Origin: JACDAV01 sp036556145
Lineage (GTDB): Bacteria; Chloroflexota; Limnocylindria; Limnocylindrales; CSP1-4
Assembly: GCA_036556145.1 (NCBI GenBank)
Contig: DATBKB010000095.1
Span: forward strand, 1-64,000
Length of the DNA stretch: 64,000 nucleotides
Direction: 5' to 3'
Shown here: positions 51,578 to 59,854 of the stretch, piece by piece
How the letters are laid out: every line of letters begins with the position of its first letter
How positions within the stretch are numbered: position 1 is the first letter of the stretch
Translations under genes and position numbers: made by a program
Notes under the pieces: model-generated
What the model saw: the letters and a program-made list of their open reading frames with translations, nothing else
Database searches by the model: none
What the model was told of the DNA's origin: nothing

Positions 51578-51748
51578 CTAGATCGAGTCGCCGACCGTGC
51601 TGAGGATCGTGCTGACCTGCGAGCCGAGGAAGATCAGCGCGACGATCGCGACGATCGCGATGAGGGCGAGGATCAGCGCGTACTCGGCGAGACCCTGGCC
51701 TTCCTCGTCGCGACGGAACGACGCGATAAGTGCATGAAGGAACGACAT
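51578..51748 (-). CDS. flp: Flp-type pilin 2
   Basis: 56 residues: a short basic leader (SFLHALIASFRRDEEG), then QGLAEYALILALIAIVAIVALIFLG and a C-terminus SQVSTILSTVGDSI. It is nearly identical to pilin 3 outside the leader, so the two arose by tandem duplication. The ATG is preceded by GAAAGGAGGTG. Confidence 0.93.
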   Translation of the reverse strand: MSFLHALIASFRRDEEGQGLAEYALILALIAIVAIVALIFLGSQVSTILSTVGDSI

Positions 51749-51852
51749 GTGCTTCGACACCTCCTTTCCTTCAGAAAGTCCCTCGGTATACGCCGAAGGC
51801 GAGGCCAACGTACGAACGCCGGCATGGGTGCCGCAATGGGACTTCAGGGATA

Positions 51853-51873
51853 GGACCTGGTGCGTCGGCGCCC
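51853..51873. repeat. Likely solo reversed copy of the palindromic repeat
   Basis: Read on minus, the sequence GGGCGCCGACGCACCAGGTCC resembles the repeat unit (GGCGCC, then ACGCACCAGG). It lies upstream of the second pilin gene, in the same locus as the array. Confidence 0.45.
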
Positions 51874-51956
51874 TCGTCACGCACGGGCCCGGGGCAGCCC
51901 GTCAACGGGAGTCGTGGAGGGGAGAGCGGCCGCCCGGTGGGCGGCGGGCAAAACGA

Positions 51957-51984
51957 AACCGCCGGGCCCGAAGGCCCGGCGGTT
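51957..51984 (-). terminator. Terminator after pilin gene 3
   Basis: A 12-bp perfect inverted repeat (AACCGCCGGGCC / GGCCCGGCGGTT) forms a TTCG tetraloop on the minus strand. It is followed by TCGTTTTG, a short U-rich run. Confidence 0.85.
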
Positions 51985-52004
51985 AGACCGTTCTGGCGTG
52001 ACGA

Positions 52005-52175
52005 CTAGATCGAGTCGCCGACGGTGCTGAGGATCGTGCTGACCTGGGCGCCCAGGAAGATCAGGGCGACGATCGCAACGATCGCGATGAGGGCGAGGAT
52101 CAGCGCGTACTCGGCGAGACCCTGGCCATCCTCGTCGCGGCGAAGCGCGGCGAAGAGCGAGTGAATGAGCGCCAT
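52005..52175 (-). CDS. flp: Flp-type pilin 3
   Basis: 56 residues with leader ALIHSLFAALRRDEDG, then QGLAEYALILALIAIVAIVALIFLG and AQVSTILSTVGDSI. The mature part differs from pilin 2 at one residue (Ala for Ser). The ATG follows CCAGGAGGCAGCC. Confidence 0.93.
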   Translation of the reverse strand: MALIHSLFAALRRDEDGQGLAEYALILALIAIVAIVALIFLGAQVSTILSTVGDSI

Positions 52176-52302
52176 CTGAGGCTGCCTCCTGGATGAGTTC
52201 CACCCTCGGTCGAGGGCCTCAGCCACTATTGCAGCGCCCATCCGGCCGGGAAACTAGCGGAATCGTACTGCCGAAGGGTCCCAGTAGCGTGGGTTCGGGC
52301 AC

Positions 52303-52323
52303 CGCCCGGTCAACGGCCGGGCG
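52303..52323 (-). terminator. Possible hairpin after the fourth pilin-like gene
   Basis: CGCCCGG pairs with CCGGGCG over a 7-nt loop, directly after the stop at 52328. It is weaker than the hairpins after pilins 1-3 and has no U run. Confidence 0.45.
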
Positions 52324-52327
52324 CCCC

Positions 52328-52510
52328 CTAGCGGCCCTCGGACGCCTCCACGGCCCGGGCGATGAAGTCGAGCACGTCGGCGACCGTGCCGCCGGCGAAC
52401 GTCAGCAGGCCCAGGGCGAAGAGCGCCGCGCCGCCGAGGATCAGGCCGTACTCGACGATGCCCTGGCCGGCGATGCGCCGAGGCACCGGTCGACCGGGGC
52501 GTCGAGTCAC
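52328..52510 (-). CDS. Divergent Flp-like pilin 4
   Basis: 60 residues. An Arg/Pro-rich leader (RRPGRPVPRRIAG) precedes QGIVEYGLILGGAALFALGLLTFAGG, which keeps Gly before the cut, Glu5 and Tyr6. The C-terminus is different (TVADVLDFIARAVEASEGR). The GTG start overlaps the stop of the upstream kinase gene (GTGA), so it is translationally tied to the regulators. It may be a minor pilin or pseudopilin. Confidence 0.8.
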   Translation of the reverse strand: MTRRPGRPVPRRIAGQGIVEYGLILGGAALFALGLLTFAGGTVADVLDFIARAVEASEGR

Positions 52511-53655
52511 CGCGACGCCGTCGTCGGCTCGGCGGACGTGGCGTCCGCGATCACGAGCAGCGTGCCGCCGTCGTCGATGAGCTGGACGGTCGCCCCGATT
52601 GGCGCCGCTCGCTGCTGGATCTCCCGCCAGGCGGCGTCGGGGAGCGTCAGCTGCCACGCCTGGCGAGCCGCCTCGGCCGCCTTGAGCTGGTCCGCGCGGC
52701 GATCCTCCATCATCGCCGCGAGCGCCGGCGGGACGTCCTTGCCGGCCTTCTTGTCGCGCTCGGCCTCGACCGGCACGCTCGGCCGCTCACCGCTTCGCTT
52801 CGCGCTGACCCGGGCCTCGAGCTGGTCTGACCAGTCGAGGCGGATCGCCAGCGAATCGGGGGCCTGGGAGAGGTAGGCGGCGAGCGCCTCGTCGACGATG
52901 CGGAAGAGCGCGCTCTCGATCTCGACCGGCAGCCGCCGGTCGGCCCCGAGCGAGTCGAACGACACCGCGACGCCCGCCCGGCGGCCGCGGTCGCGGGCGG
53001 CGCGGCGGAGCGTGGGCACGAGCCCGAGGTCGTCGAGGACCATCGGCCGGACGTCGAAGATGAAGGACTTCGTCGCCTCGAGCGTCTGCTGGACCATGCC
53101 GATGAGGAGCCCGACCTCGGTCCGCGCCCGGGCGGTGTCGGTGGCGAGGAGCCGTTCCACGATCTGGGCCTGGAGGACGATGTTCGTCAGGCTCTGCGCG
53201 GGACCGTCGTGCATCGCGCGCGCAATCTCGCGGCGAAGATCCTCCTGGGCGGCGAGGACGGCCCGCGACGCCGCCGGCGGCAGCGACCCGTCGGCGGCGG
53301 ACAGCGTCCGGGCCGGTGCATCGGCAGCCGCGAGCTTGCCGAGCGACTCGCGGAAGCGCGCGAGTGTCTTCCGCTTGCCCTCGAGGACGTCGACCTGGGC
53401 CTCCATGAGCGCCGCCCGACGCGTCAGCGTGACGAGCTGGTCGCTGAGCTCGAGGCGCTCCTTGAAGTCGGCGTTGCGGTCGACGAGGATCGTCATCTTG
53501 TCCGCAGCCTGCTTGCGCTTCTGCTCGTGGCGAGCGGACTCGGCCTTCGCCTGGTTGATGAGCAGCTCGATCTCACGGAGCTCCTTGTCGAGCACGGCAA
53601 GCTCCGCGGCGAGGGGCTGATCGGCGGGCGCGGAGGCGGTCACGGAATCGGTCAC
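52507..53655 (-). CDS. DegS-like sensor histidine kinase with degenerate ATPase domain
   Basis: 382 residues, cytoplasmic. An N-terminal coiled coil (about 15-110) precedes a HisKA_3 dimerisation motif with His149 (IARAMHDGPAQSLTNIVLQ). The following region starts like a HATPase_c (ALFRIVDEALAAYL), but the N-box Asn, the DxGxG box and the G2 box are not visible. The last 120 residues are Ala/Lys/Arg-rich. It may be unable to autophosphorylate. It overlaps the pilin 4 gene and lies next to the response regulator. Confidence 0.82.
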   Translation of the reverse strand: MTDSVTASAPADQPLAAELAVLDKELREIELLINQAKAESARHEQKRKQAADKMTILVDRNADFKERLELSDQLVTLTRRAALMEAQVDVLEGKRKTLARFRESLGKLAAADAPARTLSAADGSLPPAASRAVLAAQEDLRREIARAMHDGPAQSLTNIVLQAQIVERLLATDTARARTEVGLLIGMVQQTLEATKSFIFDVRPMVLDDLGLVPTLRRAARDRGRRAGVAVSFDSLGADRRLPVEIESALFRIVDEALAAYLSQAPDSLAIRLDWSDQLEARVSAKRSGERPSVPVEAERDKKAGKDVPPALAAMMEDRRADQLKAAEAARQAWQLTLPDAAWREIQQRAAPIGATVQLIDDGGTLLVIADATSAEPTTASR

Positions 53656-53722
53656 GCGAGCGCGGTCCCCTGACTTCTGGTCGGAGTTCGTGGAGCGGTG
53701 ATGGGTCGGCCGGTGCCCGGGG

Positions 53723-54469
53723 TCAGTCCTCGGGCATCCGGATCCATCCCTGGCGCATCGCGTACACGACGGCCTGGGTGCGGTCGTTCACCGACAGCTT
53801 GCGCAGGATCGAGCTCATGTGGTTCTTGACGGTCTGCTCGCTGATCGACAGGGAGTAGGCAACCTGCTTGTTCGTCATGCCCTGGGCGATGTTGTCGAGG
53901 ATCTCGACCTCGCGCGGCGAGAGCGGCGCGAAGATCGGGGCCGCTTCCTGGCCGTAGACGGCCAGCTCGCGGAACTCCTTGAGCACGCGGCTCGCGACCG
54001 ACGGCTTCGCGAAGACCTTGTCGTTGATCAGGTACTCGCCCGTGACGACGCGGCGAATGATCGTGACGAGGTCGTCGGGTCCGACGTCCTTGAGGATGAA
54101 CGCGGCCGCGCCGGCCTTGATCGCATCGAACAGCGCGTCCTCGTCCTCACTGACGGCGAGCACGATGATCCCCGTCGACGGCAGCTCGCGCTTGATCCGC
54201 TGGGTCGTCTCGATGCCGCCGGGGGCGGGCAGCGAGAGGTCCATGAGGATGATGTCCGGCGACGTCTCGAGCGACCGGTCGACCGCGGAGCGGCTGTCGT
54301 CGGCCTCGCCGACGACGTCGAAGTCCGACTCGCGCTCGATGATGTTCTTGATCCCGACCCGGAACAGGGCGTGGTCGTCGACGATGAGGATCCGGGTCTT
54401 CTCGCCCGGACCACGCCGGTCGGGGCCGCCCCGACGGCGCTCCGGGCCGCTGTAGTCGATTGCCGTCAT
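53723..54469 (-). CDS. NarL/LuxR-type response regulator
   Basis: 248 residues. A 23-residue polar N-terminus precedes a receiver domain with phospho-acceptor Asp77 (IILMDLSLPAPGG) and Lys127-region FILKDVGPDD. The LuxR HTH is FAPLSPREVEILDNIAQGMTNKQVAYSLSISEQTVKNHMSSILRKL. It is DegU-like. It is encoded between two DegS-like kinases upstream of the pilin genes, so control of Tad pili is likely (inference). Its ATG overlaps the stop of the upstream kinase. Confidence 0.94.
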   Translation of the reverse strand: MTAIDYSGPERRRGGPDRRGPGEKTRILIVDDHALFRVGIKNIIERESDFDVVGEADDSRSAVDRSLETSPDIILMDLSLPAPGGIETTQRIKRELPSTGIIVLAVSEDEDALFDAIKAGAAAFILKDVGPDDLVTIIRRVVTGEYLINDKVFAKPSVASRVLKEFRELAVYGQEAAPIFAPLSPREVEILDNIAQGMTNKQVAYSLSISEQTVKNHMSSILRKLSVNDRTQAVVYAMRQGWIRMPED

Positions 54470-55542
54470 GTCGTCTCCTTTGCTCCCATCGGGATCGCGA
54501 GCCGGACGACCGTGCCCTCACCGGGTCGCGATCGTACGTCGAGACGGGCCCCGATCAGCTCGGCCCGCTCCTGCATGAACCGGACTCCGAAGTGGCGGCG
54601 ACCCTGGGTGGTCGCCGTGGCGAGGTCGAATCCCCGCCCGTCATCGCGAATTTCGAGGACCCAGTCCTCACCTTCGACCCGGGTCGTGACGGACACCTTG
54701 GAGGCCGAGGCGTGCTTGCGGACATTCTGGAGCGCCTCCTGCGCGACGCGCAGGGCGACGGTCTGGGCGGCGTCCGGGAGCCGCCCGTCGGGAGCCGTGA
54801 GATCGCTCTCGACGGTGACATGGATGAGCGATCCGGCCTGACGGATCGTCTCCTCGAGCGCGCCGTTGAGGCCGACGGCGTCGAGGAGCGGTGGCCGGAG
54901 CTGGCCGATGAAGCCCCGAACCTCGCCGAGCTCGCGGCGCAGGAGGTCGCGCAGCGAGAGCAGCTCGATCCGGGCCTGGCGCGGATCCTTGCCGACGATC
55001 CGCTCGATGTATTCGACCTGGAAGATCGCGTTCGACAGCACCTGCGCCGGCCCGTCGTGGACCTCCTGGGCGAGCCGCGAGCGCTCGGCCTCCTGGGCCT
55101 GGACGATCCGCAGGTTCACGTCCGCGGTGCCGCCGCCACCCGATGGGTTGATGAGGCTCGTGTCGCCGCGCTCGAGGAAGAGCCACAGCGATTCGAGATT
55201 GCGGACGGCGAGCTCGAGGCGGTTGAGCTCGGCCTGTTGACGGCCCAGCTCGCCACGGCGGCGATGGAGCTCCTGGCGCGGATCGATCTTGCCCGCGGCC
55301 GGGGGCCGAATCGCTTCCCGGGCGGCGTCTCGCGCCTCGACGCGGCGTCGCAACGCGAGCCAGGCCGCCTGCTCCTCGCCGTAGGCGGTGCGGTACTCCT
55401 CGCGGAGCGCGCGCAGCTTGTTCGCGGTGGACGCGAGGGCGGCCTTCGCCTCGGCATGGAGCCCCTCGATGCGCCCGACCGGCGACTCGGCCCCGGCGCG
55501 TGCTGCGTCCATCTGGCGGCGAGTATACGGAACGTCTTTCAT
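54466..55542 (-). CDS. DegS-like sensor histidine kinase (complete)
   Basis: 358 residues, no membrane segment. A long coiled coil (about 25-120) precedes HisKA_3 with His162 (LAQEVHDGPAQVLSNAIFQVEYIER). The HATPase_c domain has N-box ALRVAQEALQNVRKHASASKV, DDGRGFD, a G2-like HFGVRFMQERAELIGARL and GEGTVVRLAIP. All catalytic boxes are present, in contrast to the second kinase. The ATG overlaps the glycosyltransferase stop (ATGA); an ATG at 55512 is an alternative. Confidence 0.93.
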   Translation of the reverse strand: MKDVPYTRRQMDAARAGAESPVGRIEGLHAEAKAALASTANKLRALREEYRTAYGEEQAAWLALRRRVEARDAAREAIRPPAAGKIDPRQELHRRRGELGRQQAELNRLELAVRNLESLWLFLERGDTSLINPSGGGGTADVNLRIVQAQEAERSRLAQEVHDGPAQVLSNAIFQVEYIERIVGKDPRQARIELLSLRDLLRRELGEVRGFIGQLRPPLLDAVGLNGALEETIRQAGSLIHVTVESDLTAPDGRLPDAAQTVALRVAQEALQNVRKHASASKVSVTTRVEGEDWVLEIRDDGRGFDLATATTQGRRHFGVRFMQERAELIGARLDVRSRPGEGTVVRLAIPMGAKETT

Positions 55543-57209
55543 CGGCAGACCACCCGGAAGACGCGCGTGCCCTCGAGCGCCGCCGCGAGTCGGGGATCGT
55601 CGGGGGTGCCGAGCGGGACCTCGTCGAAGCACTCGGTGCCCGGTCCGCCGGCGTCGAGGATCGCGGGCCACACCTCGTGCTGGCCGCCGTGGATCACGAG
55701 CGTGCGCGTCCCGGGGAACGCGGCCGCGAGCGCGAGCACCGACGCCGGTCGCTCGTCCGGGAGCGCGAGCCCGCGGGCGCCGGTCGTCTCGGCCAGCCAG
55801 ATCGGGTAGTCGGTAATGACGGGGCCGATGTCCCGCAGCGGCAGGCCGGCCGCGGCCATCTCGGCCTCGAGCGCCACGTACCGGTTGGCGGTCTCGCGCG
55901 AGCCGGCGCCGAACGACGGCAGCAGCGCGATCGAGAAGAGCGCCGCGCCGGCCACCGTCAGCGTCGCCCCGAGCCAGGCCACCGGCCGCGTCCAGCCCCG
56001 CAGCCGGCCGACCCGGGCAATCAGCGCGTCGAGGCCGAAGAGCGCCGAGACGATGAGCAGCACGTGGACCGGTCCCGCGGCGTGGAGAAACGTGCCCCAC
56101 GTCGTCGCGACCGGGAACAACAGGCTCGTCACCGTGAACGTCAGGGCCGAGACGAGGACGACCGGCCGCAGCGCAACCGAGCGGACGAGCCACGGCAGCG
56201 CGACGAGCCCGACGATCGACACGGGGGCGCCCGGCGCGAGCAGGACGTTGACGAGGTTGTGGGCGAGGCCGTCGACGCGCATCTCGATGAGGCGCGCCGG
56301 CCCGACCGCGAGGTACCGGGCGAGCGTCGGCGGGTCGGCCCAGGCGAAGACGTCCGAGCCGCGGACGGAGAGCGCGTTCGACAGCGCCTGTCCCGGCAGC
56401 GGGTTGCCGAAGACGATCCAGTCGCGGATCGCCCACGGGGCGAAGAGGGCCAACGCGATGACGCCCGGCACCGCCACCATCGCGACCTTGCGGCGCCGGT
56501 CCGGCCCGCGTCGCGACCACATGATGAGCACCCAGGCGAGCGCAAGCCAGGCCGCTTCGTTCCGCGTCCACGCCGCGAGGCCGAGCAGCGCGCCGAGGCC
56601 GACGAGCCGGGCGTCGAGGAGCCGCAACTCCTCGGCGGCCCGGGCGGCTCGCGTCATGAGAAGGCACGCGCCGAGGGCGAGCACCGTGAACGGCATCGTC
56701 GAATCGGGCAGGGCGCTGTGGAGCAGGAGCGGCAGCGACACGGCGGCCGTCAGACCGGCACCGAGCGCGAGCGTTCGCGCGCGACCCGGCGGCAGGCCGC
56801 GCTCCGCGGCAAGGTCGGCCGCGAGTCGCCAGGCCAGCGGCGGGACGGCCGCGCCGACGAGCACCGAGCTCAGCTGCGCCGCGGCAAACGTCGAGCCGAG
56901 CACCGCCATCGGCATCGCCGCGAGCAGCGTCGGGAGCGGCAGCCAGACCTCGAATGCGGCGCGCGGGATCTCGAGCGGCGGCGTGCCGTAGCTCCAGAGC
57001 GCGTCGCTCACCATGCCACGGCCCTCGAGGATGTTCGCGGCGACCGCGACGTAGTAGGCGGTGTCCTCGGGCTTCGGGAACACGACGAGCGACGCGGCGA
57101 CGACTCGAACCGCGAGACCGAGGGCGACGACGGCCGCGAGGGCCGCGATCGCGGGCAGCGTGAGGACCGCCCGCACCGAGACGGGAGCGAGGGTCGCCGG
57201 CCGGGTCAC
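55539..57209 (-). CDS. GT39-like membrane glycosyltransferase A
   Basis: 556 residues with about ten or more membrane helices. The first loop contains FPKPEDTAYYVAVAANILEGRGMVSD, the acidic catalytic-site pattern of dolichyl/polyprenyl-phosphate-mannose-type GT-C transferases, and WTRNEAAWLALAW is a family-like motif. A soluble C-terminal domain (about 450-556) lies outside. The GTG overlaps the stop of glycosyltransferase B, and its own stop overlaps the kinase start, so pilus regulators and these enzymes share a transcript. Confidence 0.8.
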   Translation of the reverse strand: MTRPATLAPVSVRAVLTLPAIAALAAVVALGLAVRVVAASLVVFPKPEDTAYYVAVAANILEGRGMVSDALWSYGTPPLEIPRAAFEVWLPLPTLLAAMPMAVLGSTFAAAQLSSVLVGAAVPPLAWRLAADLAAERGLPPGRARTLALGAGLTAAVSLPLLLHSALPDSTMPFTVLALGACLLMTRAARAAEELRLLDARLVGLGALLGLAAWTRNEAAWLALAWVLIMWSRRGPDRRRKVAMVAVPGVIALALFAPWAIRDWIVFGNPLPGQALSNALSVRGSDVFAWADPPTLARYLAVGPARLIEMRVDGLAHNLVNVLLAPGAPVSIVGLVALPWLVRSVALRPVVLVSALTFTVTSLLFPVATTWGTFLHAAGPVHVLLIVSALFGLDALIARVGRLRGWTRPVAWLGATLTVAGAALFSIALLPSFGAGSRETANRYVALEAEMAAAGLPLRDIGPVITDYPIWLAETTGARGLALPDERPASVLALAAAFPGTRTLVIHGGQHEVWPAILDAGGPGTECFDEVPLGTPDDPRLAAALEGTRVFRVVCR

Positions 57210-58834
57210 GAGCCGCACCGATCGTCGGTCGCGGTGACGCACACCGGATAGAGCGCGATCTCCGGCCCTGGCCGGGGCGGCGCGTAGGCCCGGAAGATCG
57301 GCCGGCCGATCCAGCTCGGACGCGACTGGCCGAGGAGCACCGGCGCGAGCGGCGCGACGATGTCGTCGCGCTCGAGGACGAGCCAGCGCGTGCCGTAGGC
57401 GCGCGCGACGGACTCGATCGTGTCGAGTGGGTCGTTGGGGGTCACGACGCCGCCGCGGCCCGTGGCGTAGCGCATGCCCGCGGCATCGATCGACAGGATT
57501 CGATCGTTCATGCCCGCGCCCGCGGCATCGAGGGCGACCGCGACGGCGGAGCGCGCCTCGCGCTTGCGATCCCAGCCGGCGTGGACCGAGACCGCCGACG
57601 CGACCGCGGCGAACAGCGCGAATACGACCGCGGCGGTCGTGAAGATGCGCGTCGCACCGGCCGGATTCCAGGACCGGCGGCGGGCGGCCGTCCAGGCGAC
57701 GCCGACGGCGATCCCCTCGACGGCCAGGATGTACGAGTGGGGGACCAGCGCGACCGCGCTGTGGATGAACGTGCCGCCGGGCACGTGGACCGCCGAGACG
57801 AGCGCCGAGAATGCGAACAGCAGCCCGGCGTAGGCGAAGAACGGCCCGAAGTCGCGCGACCGCCGCCGCGCCCAGCCGCCGATCGCCATGAGCGGCACGA
57901 GGAGGCCCGCGCCGACGAGCGTCGTGTAGATGAGCGCCGCCGCGATGAGGCCGCCGATACGGCTCGCGACGAGCGGCCCGGCGCCCTGGCCGAGGAAGGA
58001 GTCGAGGTTGGCCGGCGTGGTGATGCTGTTCCACTCGTCGATCGAGCGGATGTAGAGGACCCTGCCCGTCGCCGCCGACGGGGACAGCGAGCCGAAGACC
58101 TCGAGCTGGCGCAGCCACCACGGCCCGACGGCGAGGAGGAACAGCACGAGTGCCGCGACCGCGGCCCAGGCCGGGATCGCCGGCGCACGGCCGCCGCCCG
58201 CACGCCACGCCCGCCACCGGTCGTACAGCACCGCGAGACCGAACGTTGCCGCGAGCAGGACCCCGTCGTTGCGCGACATCGTCGCAAGGCCGACGAGCAG
58301 GCCACCGAGGACGAACGACCGGGGATGGCCCTTGAGCCCGCGCGCGGCCATCCACAGCGCCCCGACGGCGAGCGGCTGGAACAGCGAGAAGTTGTCCGGC
58401 TGGGGCATGAAGACCAGCGACAGCGCCGGGATCGCGGTGAGGATCCCTGCCGCGAACGCGACGGCCGGGCTCGCCCCAGCTTCGCGTGCGATGGCCCAGC
58501 AGAGCGGCGCCGCGATGGCGCCGATGAGCGCGAACGGCAGCGCCGACGCGAACGCCGTCGGTCCCAGGACCGCGATGAACGGAACCTGGACGAACGACGC
58601 GAGCGGCATCCAGTGGGCGTTGCTCGGAATCGGCAGCGTCGGATCCGACGGGATCCCGCCACCGACCTCGGCGAAGATCCAGATGAAGTCGACGCTCAGC
58701 CCGTGGCCCGTCGCGAGCGCCCGCGCGACGTCGGTGTAGTAGTAGCTGTCGGGGTAGGCAGGGTCGGGGAACAGCGCGACCAGGACCAGTCGCGCCGCGA
58801 GCGCCAGTACGTAAAGGAGGGTGGGGATGCCCAC
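57206..58834 (-). CDS. GT39-like membrane glycosyltransferase B
   Basis: 542 residues, architecture like glycosyltransferase A: the first loop has FPDPAYPDSYYYTDVARALATGHGLSVDF, and MSRNDGVLLAATFGLAVLYDRW matches the WTRNEAAW position. The C-terminal soluble domain ends ALYPVCVTATDD. A and B are probably paralogues. The GTG start has no Shine-Dalgarno, and an earlier start is possible. It heads the leftward transcription unit that continues into the two-component genes. Confidence 0.8.
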   Translation of the reverse strand: MGIPTLLYVLALAARLVLVALFPDPAYPDSYYYTDVARALATGHGLSVDFIWIFAEVGGGIPSDPTLPIPSNAHWMPLASFVQVPFIAVLGPTAFASALPFALIGAIAAPLCWAIAREAGASPAVAFAAGILTAIPALSLVFMPQPDNFSLFQPLAVGALWMAARGLKGHPRSFVLGGLLVGLATMSRNDGVLLAATFGLAVLYDRWRAWRAGGGRAPAIPAWAAVAALVLFLLAVGPWWLRQLEVFGSLSPSAATGRVLYIRSIDEWNSITTPANLDSFLGQGAGPLVASRIGGLIAAALIYTTLVGAGLLVPLMAIGGWARRRSRDFGPFFAYAGLLFAFSALVSAVHVPGGTFIHSAVALVPHSYILAVEGIAVGVAWTAARRRSWNPAGATRIFTTAAVVFALFAAVASAVSVHAGWDRKREARSAVAVALDAAGAGMNDRILSIDAAGMRYATGRGGVVTPNDPLDTIESVARAYGTRWLVLERDDIVAPLAPVLLGQSRPSWIGRPIFRAYAPPRPGPEIALYPVCVTATDDRCGS

Positions 58835-58948
58835 GGCGCGGTGCAGGGTAGCACCGGCCCTAAGCCAATCGGACCAGTACGAATCGGCTAGCGAGGGGGG
58901 CGAACGGATGGGCTGACGGGGCGGTTCGCGCCGCGCAGATTCGGCCCC

Positions 58949-59854
58949 ATGCCATCCCCGTGGGCCGGCTCCGGCCGTCGCGTGCTCCGTGCGGTCGGTG
59001 CCACGCTCGCCGCATTCGGCTTCGTCATCGGGGTCCAGATCGCGGTCATCCACTTCCAGGTCGATCCCTTCGCCGACGTCCGCGCGTACTACGACGCCGC
59101 GACCCGGCTCAACGCCGGCGCCGGCCTCTATGACCAGGCCGTTGGGACCAACGAGGCCGCGTTCTACCGGTACCCGCCGCTGCTCGCCATCGCCTTCCGG
59201 CCGCTCGCCCTGCTGCCGTTCGAGGCCGCGGCGCTCGTCTGGGAGGTCGTCGTCGTCGGGGCGTTCGCGCTGACCCTGTGGCGGGTGGGTCTCGGCCGGC
59301 GGACGCTCCTGCTCGTCGGGCTGCTCGGCCTGCCGATCGGCTGGAGCATGGCGATTGGCCAAGCCCAAGTTCCGGTCACGCTCCTGACCGCGCTGGGCAC
59401 GCCGCTGGCGCTCGCCCTGGCGACGAACCTCAAGGTCCTGCCGGCCCTCGCGGCCGTCTGGTGGATCGGCCGCCGCGACTGGGCGGCGCTCACCCGGTTC
59501 GCCACATGGATGGTCGCCCTCATCGCTCTCCAGCTCGTCCTCGAGCCTCGCGGCTCGCTCGCCTTCCCGGCCGTCCTGACCCTCGACCACGTCGGCCAGG
59601 TCCGGAACTTCTCCCCGTACGTCGTCTCGCCCGCCCTCTGGGTGGCACTCGTCGCGGCCGGCGGGCTGCTCGCGGTTCGCCTTGCCCCGACGCGGTATGG
59701 CTGGGCGGCGGCCGTCGCCCTCTCGGTGCTCGCGACGCCGCGCCTCCTCACGTACCAGCTGATGACGCTCATCGCGGCCCTCCGAGAGCCCGCATCGTCC
59801 CATCGGGCTGTCGCGCCGGCGCCCGCGGCGGCGCCTGCGAGGAGCGTCGCGTGA
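58949..59854 (+). CDS. GT87/DUF2029-like membrane glycosyltransferase 1
   Basis: 301 residues. The first extracytoplasmic loop (DPFADVRAYYDAATRLNAGAGLYDQ, then AFYRYPPLLAIAFRPLALLP) is the DUF2029 pattern of polyprenyl-phosphate-mannose-dependent alpha-mannosyltransferases. The middle has the GQAQVPVTLLTAL and NLKVLPALAAVWW segments. Shorter than the usual 380-420 residues. The stop overlaps the next gene (GTGA). Confidence 0.82.
   Translation: MPSPWAGSGRRVLRAVGATLAAFGFVIGVQIAVIHFQVDPFADVRAYYDAATRLNAGAGLYDQAVGTNEAAFYRYPPLLAIAFRPLALLPFEAAALVWEVVVVGAFALTLWRVGLGRRTLLLVGLLGLPIGWSMAIGQAQVPVTLLTALGTPLALALATNLKVLPALAAVWWIGRRDWAALTRFATWMVALIALQLVLEPRGSLAFPAVLTLDHVGQVRNFSPYVVSPALWVALVAAGGLLAVRLAPTRYGWAAAVALSVLATPRLLTYQLMTLIAALREPASSHRAVAPAPAAAPARSVA

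Noticed and set aside
57206..59803. Extending glycosyltransferase B to an 865-residue protein
   Set aside because: The extra 320 N-terminal residues are a low-complexity Arg/Glu/Asp shadow of the divergent DUF2029 gene; the membrane protein begins naturally at 58834.
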